Positions 1 to 9,742 are shown, counted from the stretch's first letter. The stretch: 64,000 bases of DNA from Pseudolactococcus plantarum (GCF_002441715.1 NZ_JXJX01000001.1:1-64000); one strand, 5' to 3'. The notes: generated by a model not told the origin, from the sequence alone. Translations and numbers: made by a program.

Positions 1-28
1 GACGTGATAACCGCTACACTACGGGACC
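1..28 (-). tRNA. tRNA-Asp, partial (5' half)
   Basis: The minus strand from position 28 reads GGTCCCGTAGTGTAGCGGTT, followed by ATCACG. This is the acceptor 5' strand and D-arm of a lactococcal/streptococcal tRNA-Asp. The anticodon lies beyond the window edge, so Asp is inferred from resemblance to known Asp 5' halves and could be another isotype. It is the last visible gene of a minus-strand tRNA cluster. Confidence 0.6.
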
Positions 29-42
29 TTCTGAGAAAAATA

Positions 43-116
<74 letters not shown>

Positions 117-152
117 ATAATCATATAAAAAATAATTAGGAATTGTTCCTAA

Positions 153-242
153 AGGAGGATTAGGGATTCGAACCCTAGCACGCTTTTACACGTCTGACGG
201 TTTTCAAGACCGTTCCCTTCAGCCAGACTTGGGTAATCCTCC
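153..242 (-). tRNA. tRNA-Ser (TGA)
   Basis: The minus strand folds as a type II tRNA of 90 nt with a long variable arm. The acceptor is GGAGGAT/ATCCTCC and the anticodon stem-loop is ACGGTCTTGAAAACCGT with anticodon TGA. The base after the acceptor stem is T and no CCA is encoded. It is the second gene of the cluster after tRNA-Glu. Confidence 0.93.
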
Positions 243-247
243 ATAAA

Positions 248-319
248 TAGTCCGTACGGGATTCGAACCCGTGATACCGCCGTGAAAAGGCGGTGTCTTA
301 ACCCCTTGACCAACGGACC
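248..319 (-). tRNA. tRNA-Glu (TTC)
   Basis: The minus strand begins GGTCCGTTGGTCAAGGGG and carries anticodon TTC in the loop CCTTTTCACGG, with a T-arm of GGGTTCGAATCCC. This is the classic Gram-positive tRNA-Glu sequence, 72 nt with no encoded CCA. It is the promoter-proximal gene of the Glu-Ser-fMet-Asp cluster. Confidence 0.95.
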
Positions 320-364
320 AGGGTTTGTTAACTTTTTGAGATACCTCAATCAGCAACAAAAATA

Positions 365-393
365 ATTATATCGTAATTCCACGTCCCCGTCAA
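365..393 (-). promoter_or_regulatory. Promoter of the tRNA cluster
   Basis: On the minus strand a -35 TTGACG (388-393) and a consensus -10 TATAAT (365-370) are separated by exactly 17 bp. Transcription would start near 358, about 40 nt upstream of tRNA-Glu. The near-consensus match fits a strong stable-RNA promoter. Confidence 0.85.
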
Positions 394-447
394 GCATTTT
401 TTTAAAAAAATTTTACTTAACTTGGTAAATCCTTTTAAACACTGGAT

Positions 448-1305
448 TTATAAGGCCCAATGAGCCATACCACCGTGATTAAATAAATAGATTGCACCTT
501 CGATTTGTTCTGCTACTCCACCATCATATCCACGATATCCTGGTGATAATTGGAATAAACCATAATAACCAAGTGAATTTTTAATGTTCAGCATCCAGCC
601 GCTCTCTCTTGAAATAATATAATCCCATTGACTCGCAGGTACTCCTGTACGTGATTGTAACTGTGTTAAAACATAAGTTCTTTCTTCTTTTGACAACCCT
701 CCCGCAACCACTTTGTTGCCGTTGTCAACCGAAACTGCTGGTAAAGATTGTTCTTGTGGGACAGCATCAGTCTCTACTTTCTCAACTTTGGTAACGACAG
801 GAGGAGTACTTTCTTCTTTAACAACATATGACTTAGAAAAATGAAGCACTTGTCCTGCAACTATATCTTGTGCATTTTCTATGTTATTTTGTTGCATAAT
901 AGATGGCATTGTCGTACCAAATTTTTCTGAGATACCTGATAAAGAATCGCCTGATGCTATAGTATAGGTAACTAAATCAGTATCTTCGATAACAGGTTGT
1001 ACGGCTGGCTCTTTCTGCTCAGGTTGAGATGTTTGTTCAAGCTGCGTAGGTGATTCAGGCACAGGGTTTGTGACTGACATCTGTTTAATCGTTTCCTTTG
1101 TCGTAGATTTTTTAGCATCTACAGAAACTACTTCTTTTACTTTAACGGGTGTTGTTTGTGTATCAGCCTCATATTTTGAATCATTTCCAAAAACAAGAAA
1201 CACAGTGATACCAAATGATAACCCAATCAAACCTATGGCAATAACCATGGGAAACAAAAGATTCTTTAATCTTTGATTTATTTTTTTATTATTTAAATTA
1301 AACAT
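448..1305 (-). CDS. Membrane-anchored LysM protein with lysozyme/transglycosylase-like C-terminus
   Basis: A 285-residue protein with a transmembrane segment at about 16-40, a Thr/Pro/Glu/Val-rich linker, one LysM domain (about 113-157, YTIASGDSLSGISEKFG) and a C-terminal domain (about 206-285) containing SRESGW and YYGLFQLSPGYRGY. The C-terminus resembles the short SLT-like domain of lactic acid bacterial cell-wall proteins, with E234 as the likely catalytic acid. It is probably anchored outside the membrane and binds or cleaves peptidoglycan. No Shine-Dalgarno precedes the ATG, and an extended -10 lies only 8 nt upstream (separate entry). The oatA gene ends 80 bp upstream on the same strand. 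Confidence 0.75.
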   Translation of the reverse strand: MFNLNNKKINQRLKNLLFPMVIAIGLIGLSFGITVFLVFGNDSKYEADTQTTPVKVKEVVSVDAKKSTTKETIKQMSVTNPVPESPTQLEQTSQPEQKEPAVQPVIEDTDLVTYTIASGDSLSGISEKFGTTMPSIMQQNNIENAQDIVAGQVLHFSKSYVVKEESTPPVVTKVEKVETDAVPQEQSLPAVSVDNGNKVVAGGLSKEERTYVLTQLQSRTGVPASQWDYIISRESGWMLNIKNSLGYYGLFQLSPGYRGYDGGVAEQIEGAIYLFNHGGMAHWAL

Positions 1306-1313
1306 ATACTAAT

Positions 1314-1322
1314 AGTGTAACA
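1314..1322 (-). promoter_or_regulatory. Extended -10 for the LysM/lysozyme-like gene
   Basis: The minus strand reads TGTTACACT, a TGn extension plus TACACT, ending 8 nt before the ATG at 1305. The predicted start of transcription is within about 2 nt of the start codon. No convincing -35 was identified. Confidence 0.4.
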
Positions 1323-1384
1323 TGAAGTGATATCAAAAAAAGCCCTGTAACAGACTCTTCATAAATTGTTATATATTCGTAATG

Positions 1385-3280
1385 TTAAGGTTTTCCCGAT
1401 GATTTTGACACCTTATTCAAGCTCTTAGCGACTAAATCTAAATACTGACTTGAAACATCCGGCTTACCGCCAAAATGGATTTTATCTGCCCATAATTCAC
1501 TTGATTGTGGTGAAATGAAAGTAGCCCAATCAGCCAATTGTACCCATTTATATTTTTTGGAAATATCTAATAACTGCGTGTTAAACTGATTTATTACAGT
1601 CATATTATTACCATCAAAAGGCGTAACAAAAACAATGCGTGTCCCCTTAGGACTTTCGTCAATAATTTTTTGCACATCTGAAATCATGTTATCTGTAACA
1701 TTAGCTCCTGCCGAAATAATGAGATAACGGCCTAGCGTATGATCTTTGAGTTTTTTTGCAAATAAATCATAAATAGTATTATAGTTTCTTCCGACTTCAG
1801 CATCAATATCTGCATCTGGTAAAATTGTTGTCAGATATGGCACAACACCAACCATAACAGAATCTCCCAAAACTGTTTGTGTTGAATTTAAAACAGTATC
1901 CGATACTGTCGCCACATCTTTCAACACTGCCTGTGTTGATTGTGGATTTGTACTAGTTGAAAATCCTAATGTAGGATTTTCCCAAGTCGTATTTGCAAAT
2001 ATATCATTACCTGTGTCAATTAAGTTTTGTGCCAACATACCTTGTTGATTCAAATCTGTCATTGTTTTACTAATTTGCGCTTCGTTGATACTTTGTTCAA
2101 TTTTAGATATTTTAGGAGCAGAAATGGCAATAGCCAAGCCCATAAGCCCTATCCCGAAAATACCAACATAAAAAAGTTTACGCCGCATAAACGTCGGCAG
2201 TTCTTTTCCATGAAAATACGGCTCTACATAGTAATAAACAAAACTTGCACACGCTAATGAAACGACAAAACTTAACACACCAGCTATAAACACTTGATGG
2301 ATAAAGTTAGATATAATCAACCAAACCGGCCAATGAAATAGATACACGCTATAAGATGTATCAGCTAACATCGTCAAAACTTTAGGTTCTTCAACAGTTA
2401 TACGCTCGTTTAGTATGCGAAACTGAATAATCAAGATACCTGCAATCACACTCGCTGCAATAAGATTAGTTCTAATCGTCCAAATGCTTTCAAATTTACC
2501 AAATATTGTCAAACCTAACAAGCAGAACAAGGGTATAATTGTCCACAATAACCATTTATTCATTGGATAATTAGCAAATTTTTCACGTTGATGTGTATCA
2601 ATTTTAATGCCGACAAAAACAGAAATAATAGCACCAATAAAAAACGGAAACATGTGTGTGCCAAAAGAAAAGTAGCTATAACTTAAATATTTCGGATCAA
2701 AAGTCACTTGAAGCCTTATAATTGAAAAGATAATCAAGATAGAACTAATCAGAAGCACTAATAATCGTGTATACCCAAGCAAAAGTTTACCATTCTTGTT
2801 GAAATATCTCAGCAACATCACAATAGCAAATAATAGCACACCCCAAATCAGATAAAATAAAAATTCAAGTGATAATGTCCAAGTATGAACAAATAATTTC
2901 GGCGTCTGTTGTGCTTCATATGATGAGCCAGATAAAATTTCAAACCTGTTCGTTGCAAAACCAATAGCTGCAGCTACTTGCTTAGCTAGATTTGCCCGAA
3001 AATCAGAAGGTAGCAGTAATGTGAAAGGTAATATGCTACCAATCATCAAAACAAGTGGTGGAAATATCCTTAAAAAGCGCCGTTTATAATAGTTTAATAA
3101 ATCAAATCCATCTGATTTTTCAAGCTCAATAAAAAATAATGAGGTAATCAAATAGCCTGAAAATACGAAAAAAATATCAACCCCGATGAAGCCACCAGGA
3201 AATTGTTTGACAAAAAAATGATATAGTAATACTAAAACAAGGCCAATAATTCTAACTAATGAAAACCATCTAATTCTCAT
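1385..3280 (-). CDS. oatA: Peptidoglycan O-acetyltransferase OatA
   Basis: A 631-residue two-part enzyme. Residues 1-390 form an acyltransferase-3 domain with about ten membrane helices and the family R-x10-H motif (R10...H21). Residues about 450-631 form an extracellular SGNH esterase-like domain with nucleophile S474 in GDS, and D599 and H602 in WADKIH. This architecture is that of OatA, which acetylates the C6 hydroxyl of N-acetylmuramic acid and gives resistance to lysozyme. Length is close to other OatA proteins. Its start overlaps the 3' end of the upstream MORN-repeat gene by 11 nt, so the two are probably co-transcribed and translationally coupled. Confidence 0.9.
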   Translation of the reverse strand: MRIRWFSLVRIIGLVLVLLYHFFVKQFPGGFIGVDIFFVFSGYLITSLFFIELEKSDGFDLLNYYKRRFLRIFPPLVLMIGSILPFTLLLPSDFRANLAKQVAAAIGFATNRFEILSGSSYEAQQTPKLFVHTWTLSLEFLFYLIWGVLLFAIVMLLRYFNKNGKLLLGYTRLLVLLISSILIIFSIIRLQVTFDPKYLSYSYFSFGTHMFPFFIGAIISVFVGIKIDTHQREKFANYPMNKWLLWTIIPLFCLLGLTIFGKFESIWTIRTNLIAASVIAGILIIQFRILNERITVEEPKVLTMLADTSYSVYLFHWPVWLIISNFIHQVFIAGVLSFVVSLACASFVYYYVEPYFHGKELPTFMRRKLFYVGIFGIGLMGLAIAISAPKISKIEQSINEAQISKTMTDLNQQGMLAQNLIDTGNDIFANTTWENPTLGFSTSTNPQSTQAVLKDVATVSDTVLNSTQTVLGDSVMVGVVPYLTTILPDADIDAEVGRNYNTIYDLFAKKLKDHTLGRYLIISAGANVTDNMISDVQKIIDESPKGTRIVFVTPFDGNNMTVINQFNTQLLDISKKYKWVQLADWATFISPQSSELWADKIHFGGKPDVSSQYLDLVAKSLNKVSKSSGKP

Positions 3281-3998
3281 TTTGAGGTACTCCAGACTTA
3301 AATTTACTTGTTATTGTTTGACCTAAGATAGTGGTGTAAGTTCCCTGTCCGTTAGGTAAACCGCGTCCCCAATCTCCTTGATAACTGGCTTTATTAGAAA
3401 AGAGCATATTGCCTTGCCATGTTCCTGCAAATCGCCAATTTCCAGTATAAGAAAAATGAGTTGTTTTTGTTACAAATTGATCAGCATTTCTTTTTACAAC
3501 CGTATGATCTTTCATCTCGACAGTCGTGTTTTTATCAGTTGTTTGCTTAACAGTATACCCATCTTTTTTTTGATAGTTGACAGGACCATTAATTTTTCCT
3601 GATTTAAATTTTGCTGTTAATAGGTTACCAGATTTATCGGTTACAACAGCATTACCAGAAAATTGTCCATTCTCTAAGCCACCCTTATAAACAAAAGACT
3701 TGTCCAATGATGCCTGGGTTGCTTGACTTGAAAAACTAATCACATCTGTCGAATACAGATAGGCTAAGACAATCACAAAAAGACTAACAATAATTGCTAG
3801 TGTTTGACTACTTAGTTTTTTATATTTTATATAAGGATTCTGTTTATTCTTTCTTATAGGTACATCAACCATCTGAGAGTTATGTTCAGATTCAGATGTA
3901 TCAGAAAAATGATTATCATCTTCTTGTTTATTTTGAGTTAGATCTAAGCGTCTTTTCGCCTCTAACTCTGCTAATTTTTCTTTAAAAGTTTGAGCCAT
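3270..3998 (-). CDS. Membrane-anchored MORN-repeat protein
   Basis: A 242-residue protein from the ATG at 3998, chosen because TAAGGA lies about 9 nt upstream; a longer frame to 4049 lacks such a site. The N-terminal half is charged and cytoplasmic-looking, one transmembrane helix follows (around SQTLAIIVSLFVIVLAYLYS), and the extracellular part has MORN-like units (YKGGLENGQFSGNA; YQGDWGRGLPNGQGTY). MORN repeats mediate protein or lipid contacts; no enzymatic motif is visible. The 11-nt overlap with oatA suggests a shared role in the cell envelope, which is inference. Confidence 0.7.
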   Translation of the reverse strand: MAQTFKEKLAELEAKRRLDLTQNKQEDDNHFSDTSESEHNSQMVDVPIRKNKQNPYIKYKKLSSQTLAIIVSLFVIVLAYLYSTDVISFSSQATQASLDKSFVYKGGLENGQFSGNAVVTDKSGNLLTAKFKSGKINGPVNYQKKDGYTVKQTTDKNTTVEMKDHTVVKRNADQFVTKTTHFSYTGNWRFAGTWQGNMLFSNKASYQGDWGRGLPNGQGTYTTILGQTITSKFKSGVPQNEN

Positions 3999-4028
3999 TT
4001 TATTTTTCCTTAGCTGTAACGTCAAATT

Positions 4029-4037
4029 ATTATACCA
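4029..4037 (-). promoter_or_regulatory. Extended -10 promoter for the MORN-oatA operon
   Basis: The minus strand reads TGGTATAAT (TGn plus consensus -10). The predicted start near 4022 gives a leader of about 24 nt to the ATG at 3998. The -35 position overlaps the ftsH terminator stem and is poor. Confidence 0.55.
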
Positions 4038-4040
4038 TAG

Positions 4041-4074
4041 AAAAAACAAAAAATCAGACTAAATATCTGATTTT
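4041..4074 (-). terminator. Intrinsic terminator of ftsH
   Basis: On the minus strand AAAATCAGA and TCTGATTTT form a 9-bp stem with a 7-nt loop, followed by a T-rich run (TTGTTTTTT). It lies 42 bp past the ftsH stop codon. Confidence 0.8.
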
Positions 4075-4115
4075 CATTGACTATTTTTTCTTTTAAAATG
4101 ACTTAATCATTCTGT

Positions 4116-6119
4116 TTATGCTTCATCGTTTTGCTCGTTTACAGCCTTCAAAGTCTCTTCAAATGTTGATGGTTCAACTTCCTCTGCTTCTGTAACATCA
4201 GTATTAGGCATCTTACCAGTTTCAAATAATGACTTAATTTGGCTAGCATCCAGCGTCTCATGTTCTAACAAAGCAAGCGCAATTGCTTTATGTTGCTCAC
4301 GATGATTTTCAATAATCTCATGTGCTTTTTGATGTGCTTCATTAATAATACTGCGTACTTCTTCATCAATAGCTTGAGCTGTGTATTCACTATATCCTTT
4401 AGTCTGACCATAATCACGACCAACAAAAACAGCTTGAGAATTACCTTCCAGTGTTACAGTACCTAATCTTTCAGACATACCATACTGAGTCACCATACTA
4501 CGAGCAAGCTGTGTAGCCTGTTCAAAGTCATTTGAGGCACCAGTCGTTATGGCATTGAAAATAATTTCTTCAGCAGTACGACCACCAAGAAGACCAGCTA
4601 AACGTTCTTGCATATCTTCTTTAGACAGTAGGAATTGATCTTCTTTAGGTAGAGAAATCATATACCCACCAGCGCGACCACGAGGGACGATCGTTACTTT
4701 GTGAACGAAGCTTGCATTAGATAGAACAAGACCAACAATTGTATGTCCTGCTTCGTGATAGGCAACCATTTCACGTTCACGTTCAGAGATACGTTTATCT
4801 TTCTTAGCAGGACCAGCAATCACACGATCTTCTGCTTCATCGATATCAGACGCATCGATAAGTGTTTTATTGCGTCTAGCTGCAACAAGCGCTGCCTCAT
4901 TCAAGACGTTTTCTAAATCTGCACCAACAAAACCAGGGGTTTGTTGCGCAACCACTTTTAAGTTTACGTCATCTGCCAACGGTTTATTTTTAGCATGGAC
5001 ACGTAAAACAGCTTCTCGACCCTTAACATCTGGTGCACCAACCAATACTTTACGGTCAAAACGACCTGGACGTAATAAGGCTGGGTCTAACACGTCAGAA
5101 CGGTTTGTCGCAGCAATAACGATGACAGCTTCATTACTTTCATTGAAACCATCCATCTCAACCAATAATTGGTTAAGTGTTTGTTCACGCTCATCGTTTC
5201 CGCCACCCATACCAGCGCCACGTTGTCGACCGACAGCGTCAATTTCATCAATAAAAACAATAGCTGGTGCATTTTTCTTGGCGTTTTCAAATAAATCCCG
5301 AACTCGAGATGCACCAACCCCAACAAACATCTCTACGAAATCAGAACCTGAAATAGAGAAGAATGGTACTCCAGCTTCGCCAGCTACCGCTTTAGCAAGT
5401 AATGTTTTACCAGTACCTGGAGGTCCCTCAAGTAAAACACCTGCAGGAATTCTCGCGCCTAGGGCATGATATTTTTTAGGATTCTTCAAAAAGTCAACAA
5501 CTTCAACAAGCTCTTGTTTTTCTTCATCTGATCCCGCAACATCAGAAAAACGAACCTTAATCGTTTCTTTACCTTGCGATTTAGCTTTAGACTTCCCAAA
5601 GTTCATTGGGTTGCCGCCACCGTTGGCACCACCACCACGCATGCCGCCCATCATCATGTATAGGAAGCCTATCATTAATAGAAGAGGTAACCAAGAACCC
5701 AGAATACTTAGCCAGATTCCGTTTGATGCTTCTGCTTTAACAGATACCTTAACGTTTTCTTTATCAGCTATTTTTTGTAGATCACTGATTGTTGTATCAG
5801 TTGGCAAAATCAAGCTAGTAAATTTTGTTACTTTACTTGATTTATTAGGAATTAAAGAAAAGTTTGTATTAGATTTAACTGTTTTAGCTGTTTTATATTC
5901 CCCAGATACAGAGATTAACGAAGCAGAAGGTTGATAAGATAATTCTTTTATCTCACCAGCTTTCAAACTTTTAACTAATGCTGTGTAATCCACTTTGTCA
6001 ACCGAGTCACTATTGGCACCTTTAAAAAAGTATTGGAAACCAACAACCGCAACAATTATCATAATGACCCATAAGAATGAGTTCTTTATAAATCCTGTGT
6101 TTTTATTTTTATTATTCAT
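4116..6119 (-). CDS. ftsH: ATP-dependent zinc metalloprotease FtsH
   Basis: A 667-residue membrane AAA+ protease that degrades misassembled membrane proteins and short-lived regulators. Two transmembrane helices (about 13-31 and 135-156) flank an extracytoplasmic domain. Next come the Walker A GPPGTGKT (232-239), the Walker B region IVFIDEID, the second region of homology (AATNR...RPGRFDR) and the zinc-binding HEAGH (455-459). The acidic C-terminal tail is usual for the family. It is the last gene of the rqcP-to-ftsH series and has its own promoter and terminator. Confidence 0.97.
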   Translation of the reverse strand: MNNKNKNTGFIKNSFLWVIMIIVAVVGFQYFFKGANSDSVDKVDYTALVKSLKAGEIKELSYQPSASLISVSGEYKTAKTVKSNTNFSLIPNKSSKVTKFTSLILPTDTTISDLQKIADKENVKVSVKAEASNGIWLSILGSWLPLLLMIGFLYMMMGGMRGGGANGGGNPMNFGKSKAKSQGKETIKVRFSDVAGSDEEKQELVEVVDFLKNPKKYHALGARIPAGVLLEGPPGTGKTLLAKAVAGEAGVPFFSISGSDFVEMFVGVGASRVRDLFENAKKNAPAIVFIDEIDAVGRQRGAGMGGGNDEREQTLNQLLVEMDGFNESNEAVIVIAATNRSDVLDPALLRPGRFDRKVLVGAPDVKGREAVLRVHAKNKPLADDVNLKVVAQQTPGFVGADLENVLNEAALVAARRNKTLIDASDIDEAEDRVIAGPAKKDKRISEREREMVAYHEAGHTIVGLVLSNASFVHKVTIVPRGRAGGYMISLPKEDQFLLSKEDMQERLAGLLGGRTAEEIIFNAITTGASNDFEQATQLARSMVTQYGMSERLGTVTLEGNSQAVFVGRDYGQTKGYSEYTAQAIDEEVRSIINEAHQKAHEIIENHREQHKAIALALLEHETLDASQIKSLFETGKMPNTDVTEAEEVEPSTFEETLKAVNEQNDEA

Positions 6120-6150
6120 AAATCCCTTGTCTAATTTATTTTATTCAAAT

Positions 6151-6179
6151 ATTATGACAAATTTTGATACAAATGTCTA
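6151..6179 (-). promoter_or_regulatory. Promoter of ftsH
   Basis: The minus strand carries TAGACA (6174-6179) and CATAAT (6151-6156) separated by 17 bp, each one mismatch from consensus. Transcription would start near 6144, about 25 nt before the ftsH ATG. Confidence 0.6.
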
Positions 6180-6201
6180 TTATTTAAGAGCCGTTTTGAC
6201 T

Positions 6202-6225
6202 AATATCAGTCTTTAGACTGATATT
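6202..6225. repeat. Perfect inverted repeat between hpt and ftsH
   Basis: AATATCAGTC and GACTGATATT form a perfect 10-bp inverted repeat around TTTA. It lies just upstream of the ftsH -35 and downstream of hpt. There is no T run after it on the minus strand, so it is not a standard intrinsic terminator. It could be a stress-regulator operator or an mRNA 3' stabilising stem. Confidence 0.6.
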
Positions 6226-6265
6226 CATATTAAGTCATTCAGACAATGAATCTCATAGCGCTAAC

Positions 6266-6814
6266 TTAATCTTTATCTTGATAAATTTCTTCTTTTAAAA
6301 TACCAATATAAGGCAAATTACGAAAATGTTCATCATAATCAAGACCAAACCCAACTAAAAATTCGTTAGGTAAGCTAAACCCAACATAATCAGCTTCAAT
6401 CTCAACAACACGTCCTTCTGGTTTATCGACGAGTGTCACAATCTTCACTGAATTTGCTTTACGATGAAGTAGTAGTTGTTTTAAATATAAAAGTGTTCGG
6501 CCAGTATCAATGATATCCTCAACGATAATGATATCGCGACCTTCAACAGATGTGTCCAAATCTTTTACCATCTTGACTTCACCTGATGAACTTGTACCAC
6601 CATGATAACTTGAAACGACCATAAAATCCATCTCAATATGTGTATCAATACGTTTGGTTAGCTCTGCAAAAAAAGGTACTGATCCTTTTAAAATGGCAAC
6701 CATAAGAGGGTTTTTATCGCTATATTCCTCAGTTAAAATACGACCAATTTCACGTGATTTCTCACAAATTTCATCTTCAGTTACTAAAACTTGTTTAATT
6801 GTTTTTTCTAACAT
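6266..6814 (-). CDS. hpt: Hypoxanthine phosphoribosyltransferase
   Basis: A 182-residue purine salvage enzyme that converts hypoxanthine or guanine plus PRPP to IMP or GMP. The PRPP-binding loop [13 protein letters not shown] spans about 96-107, and LKGSVPF and [11 protein letters not shown] are typical family segments. It begins 7 bp after tilS, and tilS-hpt-ftsH is a conserved order in Firmicutes. Confidence 0.96.
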   Translation of the reverse strand: MLEKTIKQVLVTEDEICEKSREIGRILTEEYSDKNPLMVAILKGSVPFFAELTKRIDTHIEMDFMVVSSYHGGTSSSGEVKMVKDLDTSVEGRDIIIVEDIIDTGRTLLYLKQLLLHRKANSVKIVTLVDKPEGRVVEIEADYVGFSLPNEFLVGFGLDYDEHFRNLPYIGILKEEIYQDKD

Positions 6815-6821
6815 GGCTGCA

Positions 6822-8060
6822 CTATCTCTTTTCCCTATAATAAAGTGTTCTTTTTATTTTAGCATGTTTCAGCGATTTACTCAAATCAGTAACAAGAACA
6901 TCTAACACCCCATAAATTTGATCATTGACAACAACCAAAGGATTCCCACGTTTTTTTAATGCTATCTTGTTATCAATAAAGTATCGACGTATTTTTTTAT
7001 CAATACCGTTGACTTGTACACGATCACCAGGTTCACGTTTTCTAATAACTATCTGTCCTTGATTTGGTAGGTCTACTTGATTATATTCACCTTCTACAAA
7101 TGGCGTAAGAGATGTTTCAAATTCAGTCGAATTTGAGCTTTCTTCGATGTAAAAGTAGTAACGGTCTTTTACAAAATTATAATGAGCTGAGATGGCATTG
7201 AAGTATTGTCCTTCACGATTAATGATATGTAATAGTTCATCAAACTTAGCTTTGGAAACTTCTAACAAAGGAAATTGACTGATATACTCTTGTAAAATAA
7301 AGTACTGCATCTCAGATAATTCACGACCAAATTCGATCAAATCAATTTTTTCAGCACCTGAAAAAGCTCTAGCACTATAACTCACCACAGTCATCGCCTT
7401 ATTGATTTCTGCTATCAGACTTGCTAAATGATCCGAAAACTTTGGGTTTTCTTTTTCAAACGCAGGTAAGTACAAGTTTCGCACACGATTTCTCAAATAC
7501 GTGTTCTCAGCATTAGATGCGTCTTCAAAATAGTCTGTCGTTTCAAACTCTGACTTTTCAAAAGATAAAAGAGGTCTAATCAGTTCCAAATGTGCAATTG
7601 AGGGGCCAAAAGATTGAACGGATTTCATACTTGTCATATGACGTAAACGAGAGCCACGTATCTGTCTTATCAAAAAATTTTCTATCAGATCATTTTTGTG
7701 ATGTGCAGTCACTAATGCTGAAATAGTATGTTCTGTCATAATCGTCTCAAAAAAATGATACCTAAACTCTCTTGCTTTTTCCTCAGAGAAAGCACCTACA
7801 TATTCAGCAGAGTAAAAAGGTATCTTTAAACGTTTCATTTTTTCGCTTAATTGGCTTTCTTCAATATCTGATTCTGGTCTTTGCTTATGATTAACATGCG
7901 CAACACTTAAGCTAATTCCTAGTGCATCTTTAGCTTCATATAACCAATCAAACAAAGTCATTGAATCAATGCCACCAGAAACTGCAATCAACACATGATT
8001 GTGTTGATCAAAGTGACCTGCCTCACCAACGAGAGTTAAAAATTTTTGATATGCTGTCAC
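6822..8060 (-). CDS. tilS: tRNA(Ile)-lysidine synthetase TilS
   Basis: A 412-residue enzyme that converts the wobble cytidine of the CAU tRNA-Ile to lysidine, which is essential for AUA decoding. The N-type PP-loop AVSGGIDS is at 26-33. The C-terminal part includes the TilS C-domain ([24 protein letters not shown]). Its start overlaps the stop of the upstream beta-lactamase-like gene by 4 nt (ATGA), which implies translational coupling. Confidence 0.95.
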   Translation of the reverse strand: MTAYQKFLTLVGEAGHFDQHNHVLIAVSGGIDSMTLFDWLYEAKDALGISLSVAHVNHKQRPESDIEESQLSEKMKRLKIPFYSAEYVGAFSEEKAREFRYHFFETIMTEHTISALVTAHHKNDLIENFLIRQIRGSRLRHMTSMKSVQSFGPSIAHLELIRPLLSFEKSEFETTDYFEDASNAENTYLRNRVRNLYLPAFEKENPKFSDHLASLIAEINKAMTVVSYSARAFSGAEKIDLIEFGRELSEMQYFILQEYISQFPLLEVSKAKFDELLHIINREGQYFNAISAHYNFVKDRYYFYIEESSNSTEFETSLTPFVEGEYNQVDLPNQGQIVIRKREPGDRVQVNGIDKKIRRYFIDNKIALKKRGNPLVVVNDQIYGVLDVLVTDLSKSLKHAKIKRTLYYREKR

Positions 8061-9376
8061 TTCATCACCTCATAAACATCTTTTGATATGTCTGCTAATA
8101 CGTCATTACCTGTGCTGTTACTCGTTTCTATTACTAAAATATATGGCGTATCAGTAAATATAACAGCGGCATCATGGTTGAATTCATCTGCGGTTCCAAT
8201 TTTATGCGCGACTTTTACTGTTTTAGGTAAATTAGCCGGAATTCTTTGTGCATCAAAATCTGTCCCTACCAAAGCATCAAAACTTACGCCACCTTCATGA
8301 TATAGTGCCTCTAATACACGTCCGACCATTTCTGAGGAAGCTTCCCTCTCGACTGGATTCCAACTCTGACCTGAAATTGTTGTGATTTCAGATTGGAAAT
8401 CGTTTGAAAATTGGTTCGTTTCATAATAAGCAAGCATATTACTCGCCACATTATCTGAATTTTTTGCAGTGCGATTGATCAAATCTAACAGACTATAAGA
8501 CTGATTATCGGCAGTTTTTGGTAGAAAACCTGTCCCTTCAGTTTGAAAGGCACCCGTAAACGAATTGACTAGCACGTTGTAACTTAATTGATCAGACAGA
8601 CTTATCTTGCCCTCAATAATCTTTTTTTGTGTCCAGTAAAGAATTGGTAACTTACTCAAACTTGCTGAATACATCATTTTAGAAGAGTTGACACCAGATG
8701 TAAATCCACTGTCAAGATCTTTTACATATATTGACAAGTTATCTCGGTTGTACTTTTGATTGAGCATTGTCTGTACAGCATCTAATTTAGGGTTCTTAGT
8801 TGTTACTTGATCAGCACTAATCCAACCTTCTTTACCATCATCAAGCGATACGCCATAATAAGTTCCCCAATTTGTTATGGCTATCTTACTTGCTTTAAAA
8901 CGATCACCTTTTGTCGTCTTTTTGTAACTTTCATTGTCAAAAGTTGTAAATGGCTTTTTCAGTATCTCTGTATCTGATATCAAATATACTGTTTGATTAG
9001 AATCTTTCATTGAAGTTACGACATCAGAAATAATATCTGTTTGCGTATTTGCAACAAAACTACCATCTGCTAAGCTTAGGGCCTTAGGCGATATACCGAT
9101 GATTTTTAAATGCGTCTTAGCAGGAATTTTGGGTCCCTTAATAGTCATACCCAAATCAGTATACGATTGTATCTCTTTGACATTCACTGCAGATTTTGGG
9201 ATGGTAGACCAAGTTTTATCACTTAAACTTTGGGTTGCCGCTTTTGTATTACCCAAATTTGTCATACTCTCCACGGTGAGCATTTTAGGAAATGGGAGCA
9301 CTGCTGGTAAAATCATCATGCCAAAAACAAGCCAACGCGTTAAATAGTTTATCTTATTTTTTATCTTGTCTTGCAT
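8057..9376 (-). CDS. Secreted class A beta-lactamase-like serine hydrolase
   Basis: A 439-residue protein with an N-terminal membrane/signal segment (about 13-30), an SH3-like region around YYGVSLDDGKEGWIS (174-187) and a beta-lactamase/penicillin-binding fold. The active-site signatures are S239-x-x-K242 (SLSK), a SDN triad in KNSDNVASNM and KIGT near the C-terminus. Streptococci carry a similar gene at the same place between divIC and tilS. The location suggests an envelope or division-linked role rather than drug resistance; its substrate is unknown. Confidence 0.8.
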   Translation of the reverse strand: MQDKIKNKINYLTRWLVFGMMILPAVLPFPKMLTVESMTNLGNTKAATQSLSDKTWSTIPKSAVNVKEIQSYTDLGMTIKGPKIPAKTHLKIIGISPKALSLADGSFVANTQTDIISDVVTSMKDSNQTVYLISDTEILKKPFTTFDNESYKKTTKGDRFKASKIAITNWGTYYGVSLDDGKEGWISADQVTTKNPKLDAVQTMLNQKYNRDNLSIYVKDLDSGFTSGVNSSKMMYSASLSKLPILYWTQKKIIEGKISLSDQLSYNVLVNSFTGAFQTEGTGFLPKTADNQSYSLLDLINRTAKNSDNVASNMLAYYETNQFSNDFQSEITTISGQSWNPVEREASSEMVGRVLEALYHEGGVSFDALVGTDFDAQRIPANLPKTVKVAHKIGTADEFNHDAAVIFTDTPYILVIETSNSTGNDVLADISKDVYEVMK

Positions 9377-9400
9377 TATCTAAAACCTTATCTATCATCT

Positions 9401-9742
9401 TCATAAATCTCTGACTTTTTGATTTTTAATTTGTAATACTTTCAATGTTTCCAAAGTAGTAGCTATTTTATGTTCAAATTTTTCTAAAAAATCTTCTGAA
9501 ATTAGAGATAGTTCTATTTTTTTATCTTCTCGTATCAGTTTAATTTTAAGATTATGAAGTGTTTCATTTTTGTAAAATTTTTCACCAGATGGTATTTCTG
9601 ACCATCTTAACAATCCTGTTAACCTATCTTGTTTTTCAACGTAAAGATGACCTAAACTTAATAGGTCATCTTCTGATATTTCTGATGTAGCTATTGTGAT
9701 AAACACACCAAAACGGGAAATATTTTTCACATAACCAATCAT
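9401..9742 (-). CDS. S1-domain RNA-binding protein (YabR-like)
   Basis: A 113-residue protein beginning MIGYVKNISRFGVFITI, the first strands of an S1/OB fold (about 1-60), followed by a charged tail. It matches the position and size of the small S1 proteins that follow divIC in Bacilli (B. subtilis yabR). Its ATG overlaps the divIC stop by 4 nt. RNA binding is a family property; its target is unknown. Confidence 0.7.
   Translation of the reverse strand: MIGYVKNISRFGVFITIATSEISEDDLLSLGHLYVEKQDRLTGLLRWSEIPSGEKFYKNETLHNLKIKLIREDKKIELSLISEDFLEKFEHKIATTLETLKVLQIKNQKVRDL

Noticed and set aside
149-349. 66-codon open frame on the minus strand
   Set aside because: It lies across tRNA-Ser and tRNA-Glu and is not a protein gene.
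4870-5469. 199-codon open frame opposite ftsH
   Set aside because: It is antisense to the conserved AAA+ domain of ftsH, has no ribosome site and has low-complexity composition caused by the opposite codons.
6749-6764. parS-like TTTCACGTGA in hpt, and a similar one near 50070
   Set aside because: Only the inner core matches and the flanks differ from the consensus, so they are probably chance within codons.
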